From Rhodobacteraceae bacterium HLUCCA08 (lineage in GTDB: Bacteria; Pseudomonadota; Alphaproteobacteria; Rhodobacterales; Rhodobacteraceae), in the NCBI GenBank assembly GCA_001314655.1, contig LJSF01000028.1, positions 170,347 to 234,346 of the forward strand: a stretch of DNA of 64,000 bases, written 5' to 3'. A program made the translations under genes and the position numbers. The notes under the pieces were generated by a model, which worked only from the letters and a program-made list of their open reading frames with translations, ran no database searches and was not told the origin of the DNA. Shown here one piece after another: positions 34,560 through 43,035 of this stretch (the first letter of the stretch is position 1; each line of letters starts with the position of its first letter).

Positions 34560-35201
34560 TCAGCGCGGCAGCTTCGCCGCGGCGGCGGCCAGTGCGGTGA
34601 TGCCGTCCCAATCGCCGGCCTCGACCATGGCGCCGGTCGCGACCCAGGAGCCGCCGACGCAGGCGACATTGGGCAGGGCCAGGTAGTCGGGGGCGTTGTC
34701 GGCGCCGATCCCGCCCGTGGGGCAGAACCGGATCTGCGGCAGCGGCGAGGCCAGGGATTTGAGGAAGGACGCGCCGCCCGCGGCCTCGGCCGGAAAGAAT
34801 TTCTGCACCCGGTAGCCGCGTTCCAGCAGCGCCATCGCCTCGGTCGCGCTGGCGGCGCCGGGCAGCAGCGGCAGGTCGTTCGCCTCGGCCGCTTCCAGAA
34901 GCAGCGGCGTCGCGCCGGGCGAGACGCCGAAACTGGCGCCGGCCTCCTTGGCGCGTTCCACGTCGGCGGGGGTCAGCAGGGTGCCGGCGCCGACCACGCC
35001 GCCCTCGACCGTGGCCATTTCGCGGATCACGTCCAGCGCGGCCGGGGTGCGCAGGGTGACTTCGAGCGCGGGCAACCCGCCGGCGACCAGCGCCCGGGCC
35101 AGCGGCGCGGCATGGGCGGCGTCCTTGACCACCAGCACCGGGATCACCGGGGCCAGGGCGCAGACCTCTGCGGTCAGGGTGGAGGCGTGGTCGGGGGTCA
35201 T
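34560..35201 (-). CDS. eda: 2-dehydro-3-deoxyphosphogluconate (KDPG) aldolase
   Basis: A 213-aa class I aldolase cleaving KDPG to pyruvate and glyceraldehyde-3-phosphate, the final Entner-Doudoroff step. Motifs are ALEVTLRTPAALDVI (catalytic glutamate), GAGTLLTPADVERAKEAGASFGVSPG, YRVQKFFPAEAAGG (Schiff-base lysine) and IRFCPTGGIGADN (phosphate loop). The start MTPDHAS at 35201 gives the family length. It lies 34 bp downstream of edd on the same strand and is surely co-transcribed with it. Confidence 0.96.
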   Translation of the reverse strand: MTPDHASTLTAEVCALAPVIPVLVVKDAAHAAPLARALVAGGLPALEVTLRTPAALDVIREMATVEGGVVGAGTLLTPADVERAKEAGASFGVSPGATPLLLEAAEANDLPLLPGAASATEAMALLERGYRVQKFFPAEAAGGASFLKSLASPLPQIRFCPTGGIGADNAPDYLALPNVACVGGSWVATGAMVEAGDWDGITALAAAAAKLPR

Positions 35202-35235
35202 GGTCGAGGCTCCGGGGGTTGGAGGGCGGCGGGGG

Positions 35236-37038
35236 CTAGAGCACCACGGCGGCGCCGTCGCTGGCAAGGCCGACATTGCGGCGGAATGTTTCGAACAATT
35301 CGCGCCCGACGCCGGTGCCGTTGCCGGCCAGGTCCGGCGTGGCGGGGCTGCGGCCGGCCAGGTCGGCCAGGCAGGTCAGGGTTCCGGTGGTGGCGTCCAG
35401 CCGGACCACATCGCCGTCGCGCAGCAGGGCGAGCGGGCCACCGGCGGCGGCCTCGGGGCTGACATGGATCGCGGCGGGCACCTTGCCGGAGGCACCCGAC
35501 ATCCGGCCATCGGTGACCAGCGCGACCTTCAGGCCCCGATCCTGCAGCACCGCCAGGGTCGGGGTCAGGGAATGCAGTTCCGGCATGCCGTTGGATTTCG
35601 GCCCCTGAAAGCGGACCACGACGATGGTGTCGGTGGTGATCTCTCCGGCCTTGAAGGCGGATTTGACCTGGTCCTGGTCGTGAAAGACGCGCACCGGCGC
35701 CTCGATCACCTGGCGTTCGGGGGCGACGGCCGAGACCTTGATCACCCCGGTGCCCAGGTTGCCGGTCAGCTGCACCAGCCCGCCGGTGGCCTGGAACGGG
35801 TCGGCGGCGGGGCGCAGGATCCTGTCGTTCAGTGTTTCGGTCGGGCCGTCGGTGTAACGCAGGCGGTCGCCGTCCAGCCGGGGCTCTTGGGTATAGAGCG
35901 ACAGGCCGTCGCCGGCGATGGTGCGCACGTCGTCATGCAGCAGGCCCGCGTTCAGCAATTCGCCGATCAGGAATTGCAGCCCCCCCGCGGCGTGGAAATG
36001 GTTCACGTCGGCCAGGCCGTTGGGATAGACCCGGGCCAGCAGCGGGGTGATCGCGGACAGGTCGGCGAAATCCTCAAGCTCCAGCACCACGCCGGCGGCG
36101 CGGGCCATGGCCGGCAGGTGCAGCACCAGGTTGGTGGAGCCGCCGGTGGCCATCAGCCCGACCATGCCGTTGACGAAGGCCTTTTCGTCCAGGATCGCCG
36201 AAGCGGGCCGGAAATCGTTGCCGAGCGCGGTGATTTCGGTGGCGCGGCGGGTCGCGGCCTCGGTCAGCGCGTCGCGCAGCGGGGTGCCGGGATTGACGAA
36301 ACTGGCGCCGGGCAGGTGCAGGCCCATGAACTCCATCAGCATCTGGTTGGTGTTCGCGGTGCCGTAGAAGGTGCAGGTGCCCGGCCCGTGATACGAGGCC
36401 ATCTCGGCCGCCATCAGCGCGTCGCGGCCCACCTCTCCGGTGGCGAATTGCTGGCGGACCTTGGCCTTTTCGTCATTGGGCAGACCGCTGGTCATCGGCC
36501 CGGCGGGCACGAAGACCGCGGGGATATGGCCGAAGGTGGCGGCGGCCATCACCAGACCCGGCACGATCTTGTCGCAGACGCCCAGGTAAAGCGCGGCGTC
36601 GAAGGTGTTGTGGCTCAGCCCCACGGCGGCGGCCAGGGCAATGACATCGCGCGAGAACAGCGACAGTTCCATCCCGGTCTGGCCCTGGGTGACGCCGTCG
36701 CACATCGCCGGCACCCCGCCGGCGACCTGGGCGGTGGCCCCGGCGGCCCGGGCGGCGGCGCGGATGCGGGCGGGGAAGGTTTCGAACGGCTGGTGGGCCG
36801 AGAGCATGTCGTTATAGGCGGTGATGATGCCGAGGTTCGGGGCCCGGGCCGCGGCCAGGTCATCCTTGGCCGCGCCCATGGCGGCATAGGCATGGGCCTG
36901 GTTGCCGCAGGACAGATGCGCCCGGCGCGGGCCGTCGGCGGCGGCGGCCTCCATCCGGTCGAGGTAGGTCCGGCGGGGGCCCTGGCTGCGGGCGATGATG
37001 CGGTCGGTGACGGATTGCAGGACGGCGTGCAGGGCCAT
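35236..37038 (-). CDS. edd: 6-phosphogluconate dehydratase
   Basis: A 600-aa IlvD/Edd-family iron-sulfur dehydratase converting 6-phosphogluconate to KDPG, the committing Entner-Doudoroff step. Cluster and active-site segments are [14 protein letters not shown] near residue 55, [23 protein letters not shown] (second cysteine), [14 protein letters not shown] (third cysteine) and [13 protein letters not shown]-like [15 protein letters not shown]. The C-terminal part has [23 protein letters not shown]. The start [14 protein letters not shown] gives the normal length. A strong TTAGCGCTAA palindrome 78-89 bp upstream supports control by a central-carbon LacI-type regulator. Confidence 0.96.
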   Translation of the reverse strand: MALHAVLQSVTDRIIARSQGPRRTYLDRMEAAAADGPRRAHLSCGNQAHAYAAMGAAKDDLAAARAPNLGIITAYNDMLSAHQPFETFPARIRAAARAAGATAQVAGGVPAMCDGVTQGQTGMELSLFSRDVIALAAAVGLSHNTFDAALYLGVCDKIVPGLVMAAATFGHIPAVFVPAGPMTSGLPNDEKAKVRQQFATGEVGRDALMAAEMASYHGPGTCTFYGTANTNQMLMEFMGLHLPGASFVNPGTPLRDALTEAATRRATEITALGNDFRPASAILDEKAFVNGMVGLMATGGSTNLVLHLPAMARAAGVVLELEDFADLSAITPLLARVYPNGLADVNHFHAAGGLQFLIGELLNAGLLHDDVRTIAGDGLSLYTQEPRLDGDRLRYTDGPTETLNDRILRPAADPFQATGGLVQLTGNLGTGVIKVSAVAPERQVIEAPVRVFHDQDQVKSAFKAGEITTDTIVVVRFQGPKSNGMPELHSLTPTLAVLQDRGLKVALVTDGRMSGASGKVPAAIHVSPEAAAGGPLALLRDGDVVRLDATTGTLTCLADLAGRSPATPDLAGNGTGVGRELFETFRRNVGLASDGAAVVL

Positions 37039-37113
37039 GGTCAAGGGCTCCGGTCTGTCTGGCGGCAGGGGCGGGATAGCAGGGTCGCGATAACACGGCC
37101 ACGATAGCATGGT

Positions 37114-37128
37114 GCGTTAGCGCTAACA
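37114..37128. promoter_or_regulatory. CceR-like palindromic operator upstream of edd-eda
   Basis: The perfect 12 bp palindrome GTTAGCGCTAAC (37116-37127) lies 78 bp before edd. It is the best match in this window to the LacI-family CceR motif reported for Rhodobacter central carbon genes, as I recall it. Next to it are two direct copies of AGAGTGCTGC (37130-37149). Confidence 0.7.
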
Positions 37129-37291
37129 AGAGTGCTGCAGAGTGCTGCGCAGACGCCGCAATGATGAACAAATCGTAAAAGCTCCGCCATCGCGCCACAT
37201 TTCTGCCTGGCTTCCGGGCAACCTTGGGCGCCGAGTGGACCCGCCCGAGGCAAGACCCGATGAATTCCGGGCGGACAGGACGGAGGCAGAG

Positions 37292-37906
37292 ATGGCCCTG
37301 AAAAAGTTGATCGTGACGGCACTTCTGACCCTGGGGGTCGCGGGATGCAGCAGCCCGGGATTGCCATCGCGCAATGCGCCGCTGGACACGCCCGAACTGG
37401 AGACGACGCTGCAGGTCGCGCCACGCGACTACCGCGTCCAGGCCTTTGTCTTTCTGACCCCCGACGACCTGACCGTGTCCGAGGGCAATGGCTATTACCC
37501 GTTCGCCGACATCGTCTGGCGCGGTGACCCGATCGGCAACCGCGTGGAACAGATCTCCGCGATCTTCGAAACCGCCGTGCTGGGCGCGGGCGAGGCACTG
37601 GACGGCGCCACGCCGGTGACGGTCGAGGTGACGCTGCGCCGGTTCCATTCGCTCACCGAGCGCACCCGCTACACGATCGGCGGGGTCCATTCGATCAAGT
37701 TCGACCTGACGATCCGCCATTTCGAGACCCGCGAGGTGCTGGAAGGGCCGCGCGCGGTGGATGCCAGTTTCCCCGGTCTGGGCGGCCTGGCCGCGATCGC
37801 CGCCGAACAGCGCGGCGAGACCCAGAAGGTGCGGATCCTGCAGCAACTGACCGCTGTCTTCACCGACGAGCTGAGCGGCCCGCCGCCGGCCGCCGCCGGG
37901 CTCTGA
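37292..37906 (+). CDS. Conserved Rhodobacteraceae lipoprotein (DUF6778-like)
   Basis: A 204-aa protein with a lipoprotein signal (LIVTALLTLGVAGC, acylated Cys about residue 19) and a mature domain rich in beta strand: YRVQAFVFLTPDDLTVSEGNGYYPFADIVWRGDPIGNR, then TPVTVEVTLRRFHSLTERTRYTIGGVHSIKFDLTIRHFETREVL. I associate this pattern with a Rhodobacteraceae-specific lipoprotein family (DUF6778 from memory); the function is unknown. GGAGG lies about 7 bases before the ATG. The gene is divergent from edd. Confidence 0.8.
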   Translation: MALKKLIVTALLTLGVAGCSSPGLPSRNAPLDTPELETTLQVAPRDYRVQAFVFLTPDDLTVSEGNGYYPFADIVWRGDPIGNRVEQISAIFETAVLGAGEALDGATPVTVEVTLRRFHSLTERTRYTIGGVHSIKFDLTIRHFETREVLEGPRAVDASFPGLGGLAAIAAEQRGETQKVRILQQLTAVFTDELSGPPPAAAGL

Positions 37907-37936
37907 GCGCCCTTTTCCCGGCCGAAGGGACAGGAT

Positions 37937-37964
37937 AGGAGGACGGTCATGACGCCGTCCTCCT
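37937..37964 (+). promoter_or_regulatory. Hairpin enclosing the ribosome site and start codon of the next gene
   Basis: AGGAGGACGG (37937-37946) pairs perfectly with CCGTCCTCCT (37955-37964); the 8-base loop holds the ATG at 37949-37951. The left arm contains the Shine-Dalgarno sequence AGGAGG and the right arm is codons 3-6. In RNA this would mask initiation. Confidence 0.6.
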
Positions 37965-39142
37965 TGCCCGTTCTGAGATTGCTTCCCAAGACCAAGCCGC
38001 AGGCGATCCGCCACGGCTTTCCCTGGGTCTATGCCAACGAGCTGGTGATGGACCGGCGCACGAAGGCGCTGCGCCCCGGGGCCCTGGCGGTTCTGGAAGA
38101 CGCCGAGCGGCGGCCCCTGGCGCTGGTGACGGTGAACCCGGCCAGCAAGATCGCGGCGCGGGTGCTGGACCGCGATCCGGGCGCGGTGGTCGATGCCGAC
38201 TGGATCGCCGCGCGCCTGGGCCGGGCGCTGGAAATGCGCGCGCGGCTCCATGACGCGCCGTTCTACCGGCTGGTCCATGCCGAGGCGGACGGGCTGCCCG
38301 GCCTGGCGATCGACCGGTTCGGCGATTTCGCGGTGATGCAGCCCAATGCCGCCTGGGCCGAGGACCATGCCGGGATGATCGCCGACGCCCTGGTGACGCT
38401 GGGGATCGGCAATGTGATCAAGAACGGCATGGGCCGCGCGCGCGCGCTGGACGGGCTGCCCGAAGAGATGGCGGTGCTGCGCGGTGCGGCCCCCGACGCC
38501 CCGGTGCCGGTGCCGATGAACGGCGCGATCTACATGGCCGACCTGATGGGCGGGCAGAAGACCGGGCTGTTCTACGACCAGCGCGACAATCACGCCTTTG
38601 CCGCGCGGCTGGCGCCGGGTGCGCGGGTGCTGGACGTGTTTTCCCATGTCGGCGGCTTCGCCCTGGCGGCGTTGACCGCGGGGGCGGACCGGGCGCTGGC
38701 GGTCGACGGATCAGCCGCCGCGCTGGAGCTGGCGCGGGCCGGGGCCGAGGCCAGCGGGCAGCAGGCGCGGTTCGAGACCCGGCAGGGCGATGCCTTCGCG
38801 GTGCTCGAGGCGCTGGGCAGCGAAGGCGCGGCCTTCGATCTGGTGATCTGCGACCCGCCGGCCTTCGCGCCTTCCAGACAGGCGCTGGAGGCGGGGCTGC
38901 GGGCCTATGAACGCGTCGCCCGACTGGCTGCGCCTCTGGTCGCCGAGGGGGGCTACCTGGTGTTGTGTTCCTGCTCGCATGCGGCCGACCTCAAGCGGTT
39001 CCGCGATGCCTGCGCGCGCGGGATCGGACGGGGCGGCCGGCGGGGGCAGCTGATCCATACCGGGTTCGCCGGCCCGGACCACCCGATGCTGCCGCAGCTG
39101 GCCGAGAGCGGCTATCTCAAGGCGCTGGTGTTCCGGCTGTGA
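37949..39142 (+). CDS. rlmI: Class I SAM-dependent rRNA methyltransferase, RlmI-like
   Basis: A 397-aa RlmI/YccW-type methyltransferase predicted to methylate a cytosine in 23S rRNA. The N-terminal PUA domain (about 1-80) starts RLLPKTKPQAIRHGFPWVYANEL; the middle EEHEE-like region follows; the C-terminal Rossmann domain has QKTGLFYDQRDNH, motif I VLDVFSHVGGFALAAL, and DLVICDPPAFAPSR with the DPP catalytic-loop type motif; CSCSHAAD follows. The symbol is by similarity and site specificity is not proven. Its start lies in the loop of a 10 bp hairpin that hides the ribosome site. Confidence 0.88.
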   Translation: MTPSSLPVLRLLPKTKPQAIRHGFPWVYANELVMDRRTKALRPGALAVLEDAERRPLALVTVNPASKIAARVLDRDPGAVVDADWIAARLGRALEMRARLHDAPFYRLVHAEADGLPGLAIDRFGDFAVMQPNAAWAEDHAGMIADALVTLGIGNVIKNGMGRARALDGLPEEMAVLRGAAPDAPVPVPMNGAIYMADLMGGQKTGLFYDQRDNHAFAARLAPGARVLDVFSHVGGFALAALTAGADRALAVDGSAAALELARAGAEASGQQARFETRQGDAFAVLEALGSEGAAFDLVICDPPAFAPSRQALEAGLRAYERVARLAAPLVAEGGYLVLCSCSHAADLKRFRDACARGIGRGGRRGQLIHTGFAGPDHPMLPQLAESGYLKALVFRL

Positions 39143-39191
39143 GGGGGCGCTCATCCGCCCTGGCGGGCGTCTTCGCTGCCCCGGGGGCGTC

Positions 39192-39764
39192 ATGCGGGTT
39201 CTGATCGACGCTTGTGTCCTTTATCCCACGGTGATGCGGGAACTGGTTCTGGGCGTGGCCCGCAAGGGCCTGTTCGCGCCGCGCTGGTCGGCACGGATCC
39301 TGGAGGAATGGGCCCGGGCCGCGGCGAAGCTGGGGCCGGCGCAGGAGGTCGTGGCACGCGGAGAGATCGTGACGGTGCAGGCCGCCTTTCCGGGCGCCGA
39401 GGTGCCGGTGCCCGATACGGCCGAGCGGCAGTTCTGGCTGCCCGACGCGGCGGACCGTCACGTTCTGGCGGCCGCCGTGCTGGGCTCTTGCGATGCGATC
39501 ATGACCCTGAACGCCAAGGATTTCCCGCGCAACGTGCTGCAGGAAGAGGGCCTGCTGCGGGTCGATCCCGATACCTTCCTGCGCGGGCTGTGGGAGGCCG
39601 ATCCGGGGGCGGTTTCACAGGTGGCCGAGGGCGTTCTGGCCGAGGCGCGGCGCCTGTCGGGCGACGATTGGACGATACGGGCACTGATGAAGAAGGCGCG
39701 TCTGCCGCGGCTGGGCAAGGCGCTTGTGTCGGGCGGGGCAGGGGGCGCCGTCCGCTCGGCCTGA
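39192..39764 (+). CDS. PIN-domain protein
   Basis: A 190-aa PIN-fold predicted ribonuclease. Acidic metal-site residues are in place: D6 in VLIDACVLYP, E38/E39 in ARILEEWARA, D88 in LPDAADRHVLAAAV and D101 in SCDAIMTLNAKDFP. It is longer than VapC toxins (about 130 aa), having an extra C-terminal helical domain. No antitoxin-like small gene precedes it; the 49 bp upstream gap is too short. The pattern resembles a Rhodobacter-specific PIN family (RSP_2648-like, from memory), so a housekeeping RNA role is as likely as a toxin. Confidence 0.85.
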   Translation: MRVLIDACVLYPTVMRELVLGVARKGLFAPRWSARILEEWARAAAKLGPAQEVVARGEIVTVQAAFPGAEVPVPDTAERQFWLPDAADRHVLAAAVLGSCDAIMTLNAKDFPRNVLQEEGLLRVDPDTFLRGLWEADPGAVSQVAEGVLAEARRLSGDDWTIRALMKKARLPRLGKALVSGGAGGAVRSA

Positions 39765-39840
39765 CGGCCTCTTCCCCCGGAGGTTTCCGGCCAGGATGAA
39801 GGGGGGGGGCAGGGCGCGTGGGATCTGCTAGGATGTGACC

Positions 39841-40467
39841 ATGGCGATGATCACCGATATCGAGGATTTCTTCGACCGCGGCTGCGGTCGATGCGACCGG
39901 TTCGACACGCCCGAATGTTCGACCCGGCCCTTCGAGGCCGGTCTGCGCGCGCTGCGGGCGCTGTGCCGGCAGGTCGGGCTGAGCGAACATGTGAAATGGG
40001 CGCATCCCTGCTACATGCATGCCGGGCGCAACATCTGCATCCTCGGCGCGTTTCGCGGCGATTTCCGGTTGAGTTTCATGGATGCCGCGCTGTTGGCGGA
40101 CCCCGAGGGTATTCTTGAACGCCAGGGCGAAAACACCCGACATCCCGATTGCATCCGGTTCACCGAAAACCGGCAGGTGACGGAAATGGCGCCCGTGATC
40201 CGCGCCTATCTGGCCGAGGCGATGGGGTATGCCGCGGCCGGGATCAAGCCGGCGAGAGCACCGTCGGATGTCGCCCTGCCGGAGGAGCTGGTCACGGCGC
40301 TGGACGAGGATCCGGCGCTGGCCGAGGCCTTCGCCGCGCTGACCCCGGGCCGGCAGAAGAGCTGGGTGCTGCAGATCGGCGGCGCGAAGAAGGCCGAAAC
40401 GCGCGCGGCGCGGGTGGAGAAGGGGCGCGACAGGATATTGGCCGGCAAGGGGGCGACGGAGCGTTAG
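39841..40467 (+). CDS. YdeI/OmpD-associated (DUF1801-like) protein
   Basis: A 208-aa cytosolic protein. The N-terminal half (VGLSEHVKWAHPCYMHAGRNICILGAFRGDFRLSFMDAALL) matches the DUF1801 domain; the C-terminal half (EDPALAEAFAALTPGRQKSWVLQIGGAKKAETRAARVEKGRDRILAGK) is the YdeI/OmpD-associated tail. The function is not established. The ATG at 39841 has AGGA 8 bases upstream; an in-frame GTG two codons earlier is possible. Confidence 0.85.
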   Translation: MAMITDIEDFFDRGCGRCDRFDTPECSTRPFEAGLRALRALCRQVGLSEHVKWAHPCYMHAGRNICILGAFRGDFRLSFMDAALLADPEGILERQGENTRHPDCIRFTENRQVTEMAPVIRAYLAEAMGYAAAGIKPARAPSDVALPEELVTALDEDPALAEAFAALTPGRQKSWVLQIGGAKKAETRAARVEKGRDRILAGKGATER

Positions 40468-40469
40468 AG

Positions 40470-40550
40470 GCCCCGGATCAGGGTCCGGGGCGGGTGGCTC
40501 AGGGCGGCGGACGGCGTGCGGACCCACCCGTCCCGGGCTTGACCCGGGAC
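40470..40550. repeat. Two GC hairpins at a convergent junction, including a common alphaproteobacterial dispersed palindrome
   Basis: GCCCCGGA (40470-40477) pairs with TCCGGGGC (40484-40491), just after the upstream stop. A second hairpin GTCCCGGG (40530-40537) with CCCGGGAC (40543-40550) encloses CTTGA; this GTCCCGGGCTTGACCCGGGAC-type element is widespread between genes of alphaproteobacteria. Together they probably end both converging transcripts. Confidence 0.6.
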
Positions 40551-40574
40551 CTCCCGGTCGGGGGCGACGGGGCC

Positions 40575-41264
40575 TCAGGACGAGACGCCCCATTTCGCCT
40601 CGTTCGCCTCGATCGCGGCAATGCGGTCGGGTGTCTTGGGGTGGCTCATCAGCCAGGCGGGCTGGCGCGCGCCATGGGCGCCGGTCAGGTGTTCGAGCTT
40701 TTCGAACAGGGTCTTTTGCGGGCCGGTGCCGATCCCGGCCTTGGCCAGCAGGGCGCTGGCATAGGCGTCGGCCTCGTATTCATCCGAGCGCGACAGCCGC
40801 GCCATCATCAGCGACATGGCGGTATTGGCGATCAGCGTGCCGATGCCGGGCAGGAACCGGTTCAACACCATGGCGAGCCCGGTGCGCAGCGCGTTCTGGC
40901 CGGAAAAGTCGATCATCCGGCGGCGCGAATGGCCCAGGGCAACGTGGCCCAGTTCATGGGCGATCACGCTGGCCATCTCTTCGGCCGTGACATCGCCCTG
41001 GCGGTAGCGGTCATGGAAACCGCGGGTCAAGAAGATCCGGCCATCGGAAGCGGCCAGGCCGTTCACCGCCTCGATCTCGTAGATATGGACCGGGATGCGG
41101 TCGACGCCGACGACCTGCGCCATCCGGTCGGTCAGACGGCGCAGCACCGGGTCGGCCAGTTCGGTCGAGCGGTTGTCGAGCTCGGATTTGGTGCGCCAGA
41201 CCGAGAACCGGTACATGACGTAGCCGTAAAGCACCGCAAGAAGGATCGGGGTAAAGCGCAGCAT
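40575..41264 (-). CDS. M48 family metalloprotease, HtpX-like
   Basis: A 229-aa zinc protease. Residues 1-20 are a hydrophobic anchor (LRFTPILLAVLYGYVMYRF). The zinc site is SVIAHELGHVALGHSRRR with the third ligand in SRSDEYEADAYASALLAKAG (E-x3-D). MSHPKTPDRIAAIEA near the end is the M48 C-terminal signature. It has one anchor rather than the four helices of HtpX, so it resembles the BepA/LoiP branch without a lipobox. Likely quality control of membrane or envelope proteins. The start is uncertain because no strong ribosome site is seen. Confidence 0.88.
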   Translation of the reverse strand: MLRFTPILLAVLYGYVMYRFSVWRTKSELDNRSTELADPVLRRLTDRMAQVVGVDRIPVHIYEIEAVNGLAASDGRIFLTRGFHDRYRQGDVTAEEMASVIAHELGHVALGHSRRRMIDFSGQNALRTGLAMVLNRFLPGIGTLIANTAMSLMMARLSRSDEYEADAYASALLAKAGIGTGPQKTLFEKLEHLTGAHGARQPAWLMSHPKTPDRIAAIEANEAKWGVSS

Positions 41265-41476
41265 GGCCCAGATATGGGGTGATGCGGCCCCGTCGGCAAC
41301 GGCGATCCAGGGCGTGTCGGGTTTTATCGGAGTCGTCTGGCAACAAAAACGCGGTCGACGAAAGGAAGTGGCCGCGTTCTTTTGCGTCCGATCGAACGCG
41401 ACACGCTTTGGCCGGCGCAGCGGTAAAGGTCCCGGGACCGGCCGCGCGCCGGCTGGGCCGTCGCCCCGGGCCGCGC

Positions 41477-42664
41477 CTACCGGCCCAGCAGCGTCATGCC
41501 GCGCCCGATCCCCTCGAGCGTCATCGGCACCATGCGCTCGGCCCCGATCAGCGCGCGGATCATGGCGGTCGACTGGGTATAGGGCCAGAACCGTTCGGGC
41601 ACCGGGTTCAGCCACAGGCAATCGGGCCAATGCGCGAAGGCGCGGCGCAGCCAGGCTTCGCCGGCCTCTTCGTTCCAGTGCTCGTTGGCGCCGCCGGGCA
41701 GGGCGATCTCGTAGGGGCTCATCGCCGCGTCGCCGACGAAGATGCACTTGTAGTCGGACCCGTAGGTATTCAGCACCTCCCGGGTCGGGATCCGGGCCGA
41801 CCAGCGCCGGGCATTGTCGCGCCAGACGCCTTCGTAAAGGCAATTGTGGAAATAATGGTATTCCAGATGCTTGAACTCGGCCCGGGCGGCGCTGAACAGC
41901 TCTTCGACCACCTTCACGTGGGGGTCCATGGAGCCGCCCACATCGAGAAACAGCAGCACCTTGACCGCGTTGCGCCGCTCGGGGCGGGTCCTGACGTCAA
42001 GATAGCCGTGATCGGCGGTGGCGCGGATCGTGCCGTCCAGGTCCAGCTCTTCATGGGCGCCGTCGCGGGCCCATTGGCGCAGGCGTTTCAGCGCCACCTT
42101 GATGTTGCGGGTGCCGATCTCGACGCTGTCGTCGAAATCGCGGAAATCGCGGCGGTCCCAGACCTTGACCGCGCGCTGGTGGCGCGAGCGGTCCTGCCCG
42201 ATCCGCACGCCTTCGGGATTGTAGCCATGGGCGCCGAAGGGCGAGGTGCCGGCGGTGCCGATCCACCTGGAGCCGCCCTGGTGGCGGCCCTGCTGTTCGG
42301 CCAGGCGCTGTCGCAGGGTCTCCATCAGCGCATCGAAGCCGCCGAGCGCCTCGATCTCGGCCATCTCCTCTGGCGAGAGGTGCTTTTCGGCCATCTTGCG
42401 CAGCCAGTCCCTTGGCAGGTCGAGCGCCTCCAGCACCGCCTCGGCCGGCAGCGCCTCCAGCCCGGAAAAGGCGGCCGAAAAGGCCCGGTCGAATCGGTCC
42501 AGGTGGCGTTCGTCCTTCACCAGCGTGGCGCGGGCCAGGTAATAGAACGCCTCCACGTCATAGGTGACGAGGCCCGCGCGCATCCCCTCCAGGAAGGCCA
42601 GGAATTCGCGCAGGGAGACCGGGACGCCCGCGTCGCGCAGCTTGTCGAAGAACGGCAGGAACAT
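41477..42664 (-). CDS. VWA domain-containing protein, CoxE-like
   Basis: A 395-aa CoxE-type protein: an N-terminal helical region (FLPFFDKLRDAGVPVSLREFLAFLEGM), a middle linker with RRDFRDFDDSVEIGTRNIKVALKRLRQWARDG, and a C-terminal von Willebrand A domain starting KVLLFLDVGGSMD. The metal-ion site reads D-V-G-G-S instead of D-x-S-x-S, with one serine replaced by glycine. CoxE-like proteins act with MoxR AAA ATPases in maturation of metalloenzymes or complexes. A MoxR gene lies 3.4 kb away on the same strand rather than next to it. Confidence 0.9.
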   Translation of the reverse strand: MFLPFFDKLRDAGVPVSLREFLAFLEGMRAGLVTYDVEAFYYLARATLVKDERHLDRFDRAFSAAFSGLEALPAEAVLEALDLPRDWLRKMAEKHLSPEEMAEIEALGGFDALMETLRQRLAEQQGRHQGGSRWIGTAGTSPFGAHGYNPEGVRIGQDRSRHQRAVKVWDRRDFRDFDDSVEIGTRNIKVALKRLRQWARDGAHEELDLDGTIRATADHGYLDVRTRPERRNAVKVLLFLDVGGSMDPHVKVVEELFSAARAEFKHLEYHYFHNCLYEGVWRDNARRWSARIPTREVLNTYGSDYKCIFVGDAAMSPYEIALPGGANEHWNEEAGEAWLRRAFAHWPDCLWLNPVPERFWPYTQSTAMIRALIGAERMVPMTLEGIGRGMTLLGR

Positions 42665-42711
42665 CGGCGCCAGACTGCGCCAAGGCCCGGGCCCCCGCAA
42701 GCCCGCCCCCG

Positions 42712-42736
42712 CCTTTGTCCCGAAAATACCTCGGGG
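42712..42736 (+). repeat. 25 bp dispersed element, copy 1 (identical inverted copy at 56746-56770)
   Basis: The core GTCCCGAAAATACCTCGGGG preceded by CCTTT occurs twice in the window with 25 of 25 bases identical. Both copies are followed at their 3' side by a GC hairpin, here CGAGGGGC/GCCCCTCG (about 42741-42759). A diverged relative lies near 39770. It behaves like a REP-type intergenic element. Confidence 0.7.
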
Positions 42737-42786
42737 AGCGCGAGGGGCAGCGCCCCTCGCCCCGGCCGGGCACCGGGCAGATCGTC

Positions 42787-42850
42787 CGGATCAACGGGCA
42801 GGGTGGGGTTTCAGCCCACCGGGCGGATCAACGGGCAGGGTGGGGTTTCA
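42787..42850. repeat. Direct repeat of a 27 bp unit with hairpins, 3' of the small membrane protein gene
   Basis: The unit beginning CGGATCAACGGGCAGGGTGG occurs at 42787-42813 and 42824-42850. Each copy contains GGTGGGG followed by TTTCA and a complementary CCCACC or CCCCGCC, so on the minus strand each gives a hairpin after the upstream genes. Terminator or repeat element; no T-run. Confidence 0.55.
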
Positions 42851-42863
42851 CCCCGCCGATCCG

Positions 42864-43034
42864 TCAATAAACGATCCGGTCGATGATCAGCACGCCGAAC
42901 AATCCGATCAGGCCGAAGATCATCGCGAAGACCGCGGCCCATTGTGCGATGTCCTTGGAGTTGCCGCCCCGCGATTTCGCCAGCCTGGCGCCCAGCACCG
43001 CGCCGATCGCGATACCAACCAGGGGAAACAGCAT
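42864..43034 (-). CDS. 56-aa membrane protein coupled to the DUF2927 gene
   Basis: A short gene encoding a 56-aa protein: MLFPLVGIAIGAVLGARLAK, a hydrophilic turn (SRGGNSKDIA), then a second helix (AAVFAMIFGLIGLFGVLIIDRIVY). Two transmembrane segments with a positively charged loop. The start lies one base after the DUF2927 stop, with AAGGAG 6-7 bases upstream inside that gene's last codons, so it is translationally coupled. I do not recognise the family; it could assist or anchor the DUF2927 lipoprotein, which is inference. Confidence 0.82.
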   Translation of the reverse strand: MLFPLVGIAIGAVLGARLAKSRGGNSKDIAQWAAVFAMIFGLIGLFGVLIIDRIVY

Positions 43035-43035
43035 G

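Noticed and set aside
39143-39191. Antitoxin partner for the PIN protein
   Set aside because: The 49 bp upstream gap holds no frame long enough for an antitoxin, and the downstream gene is a YdeI-type protein.
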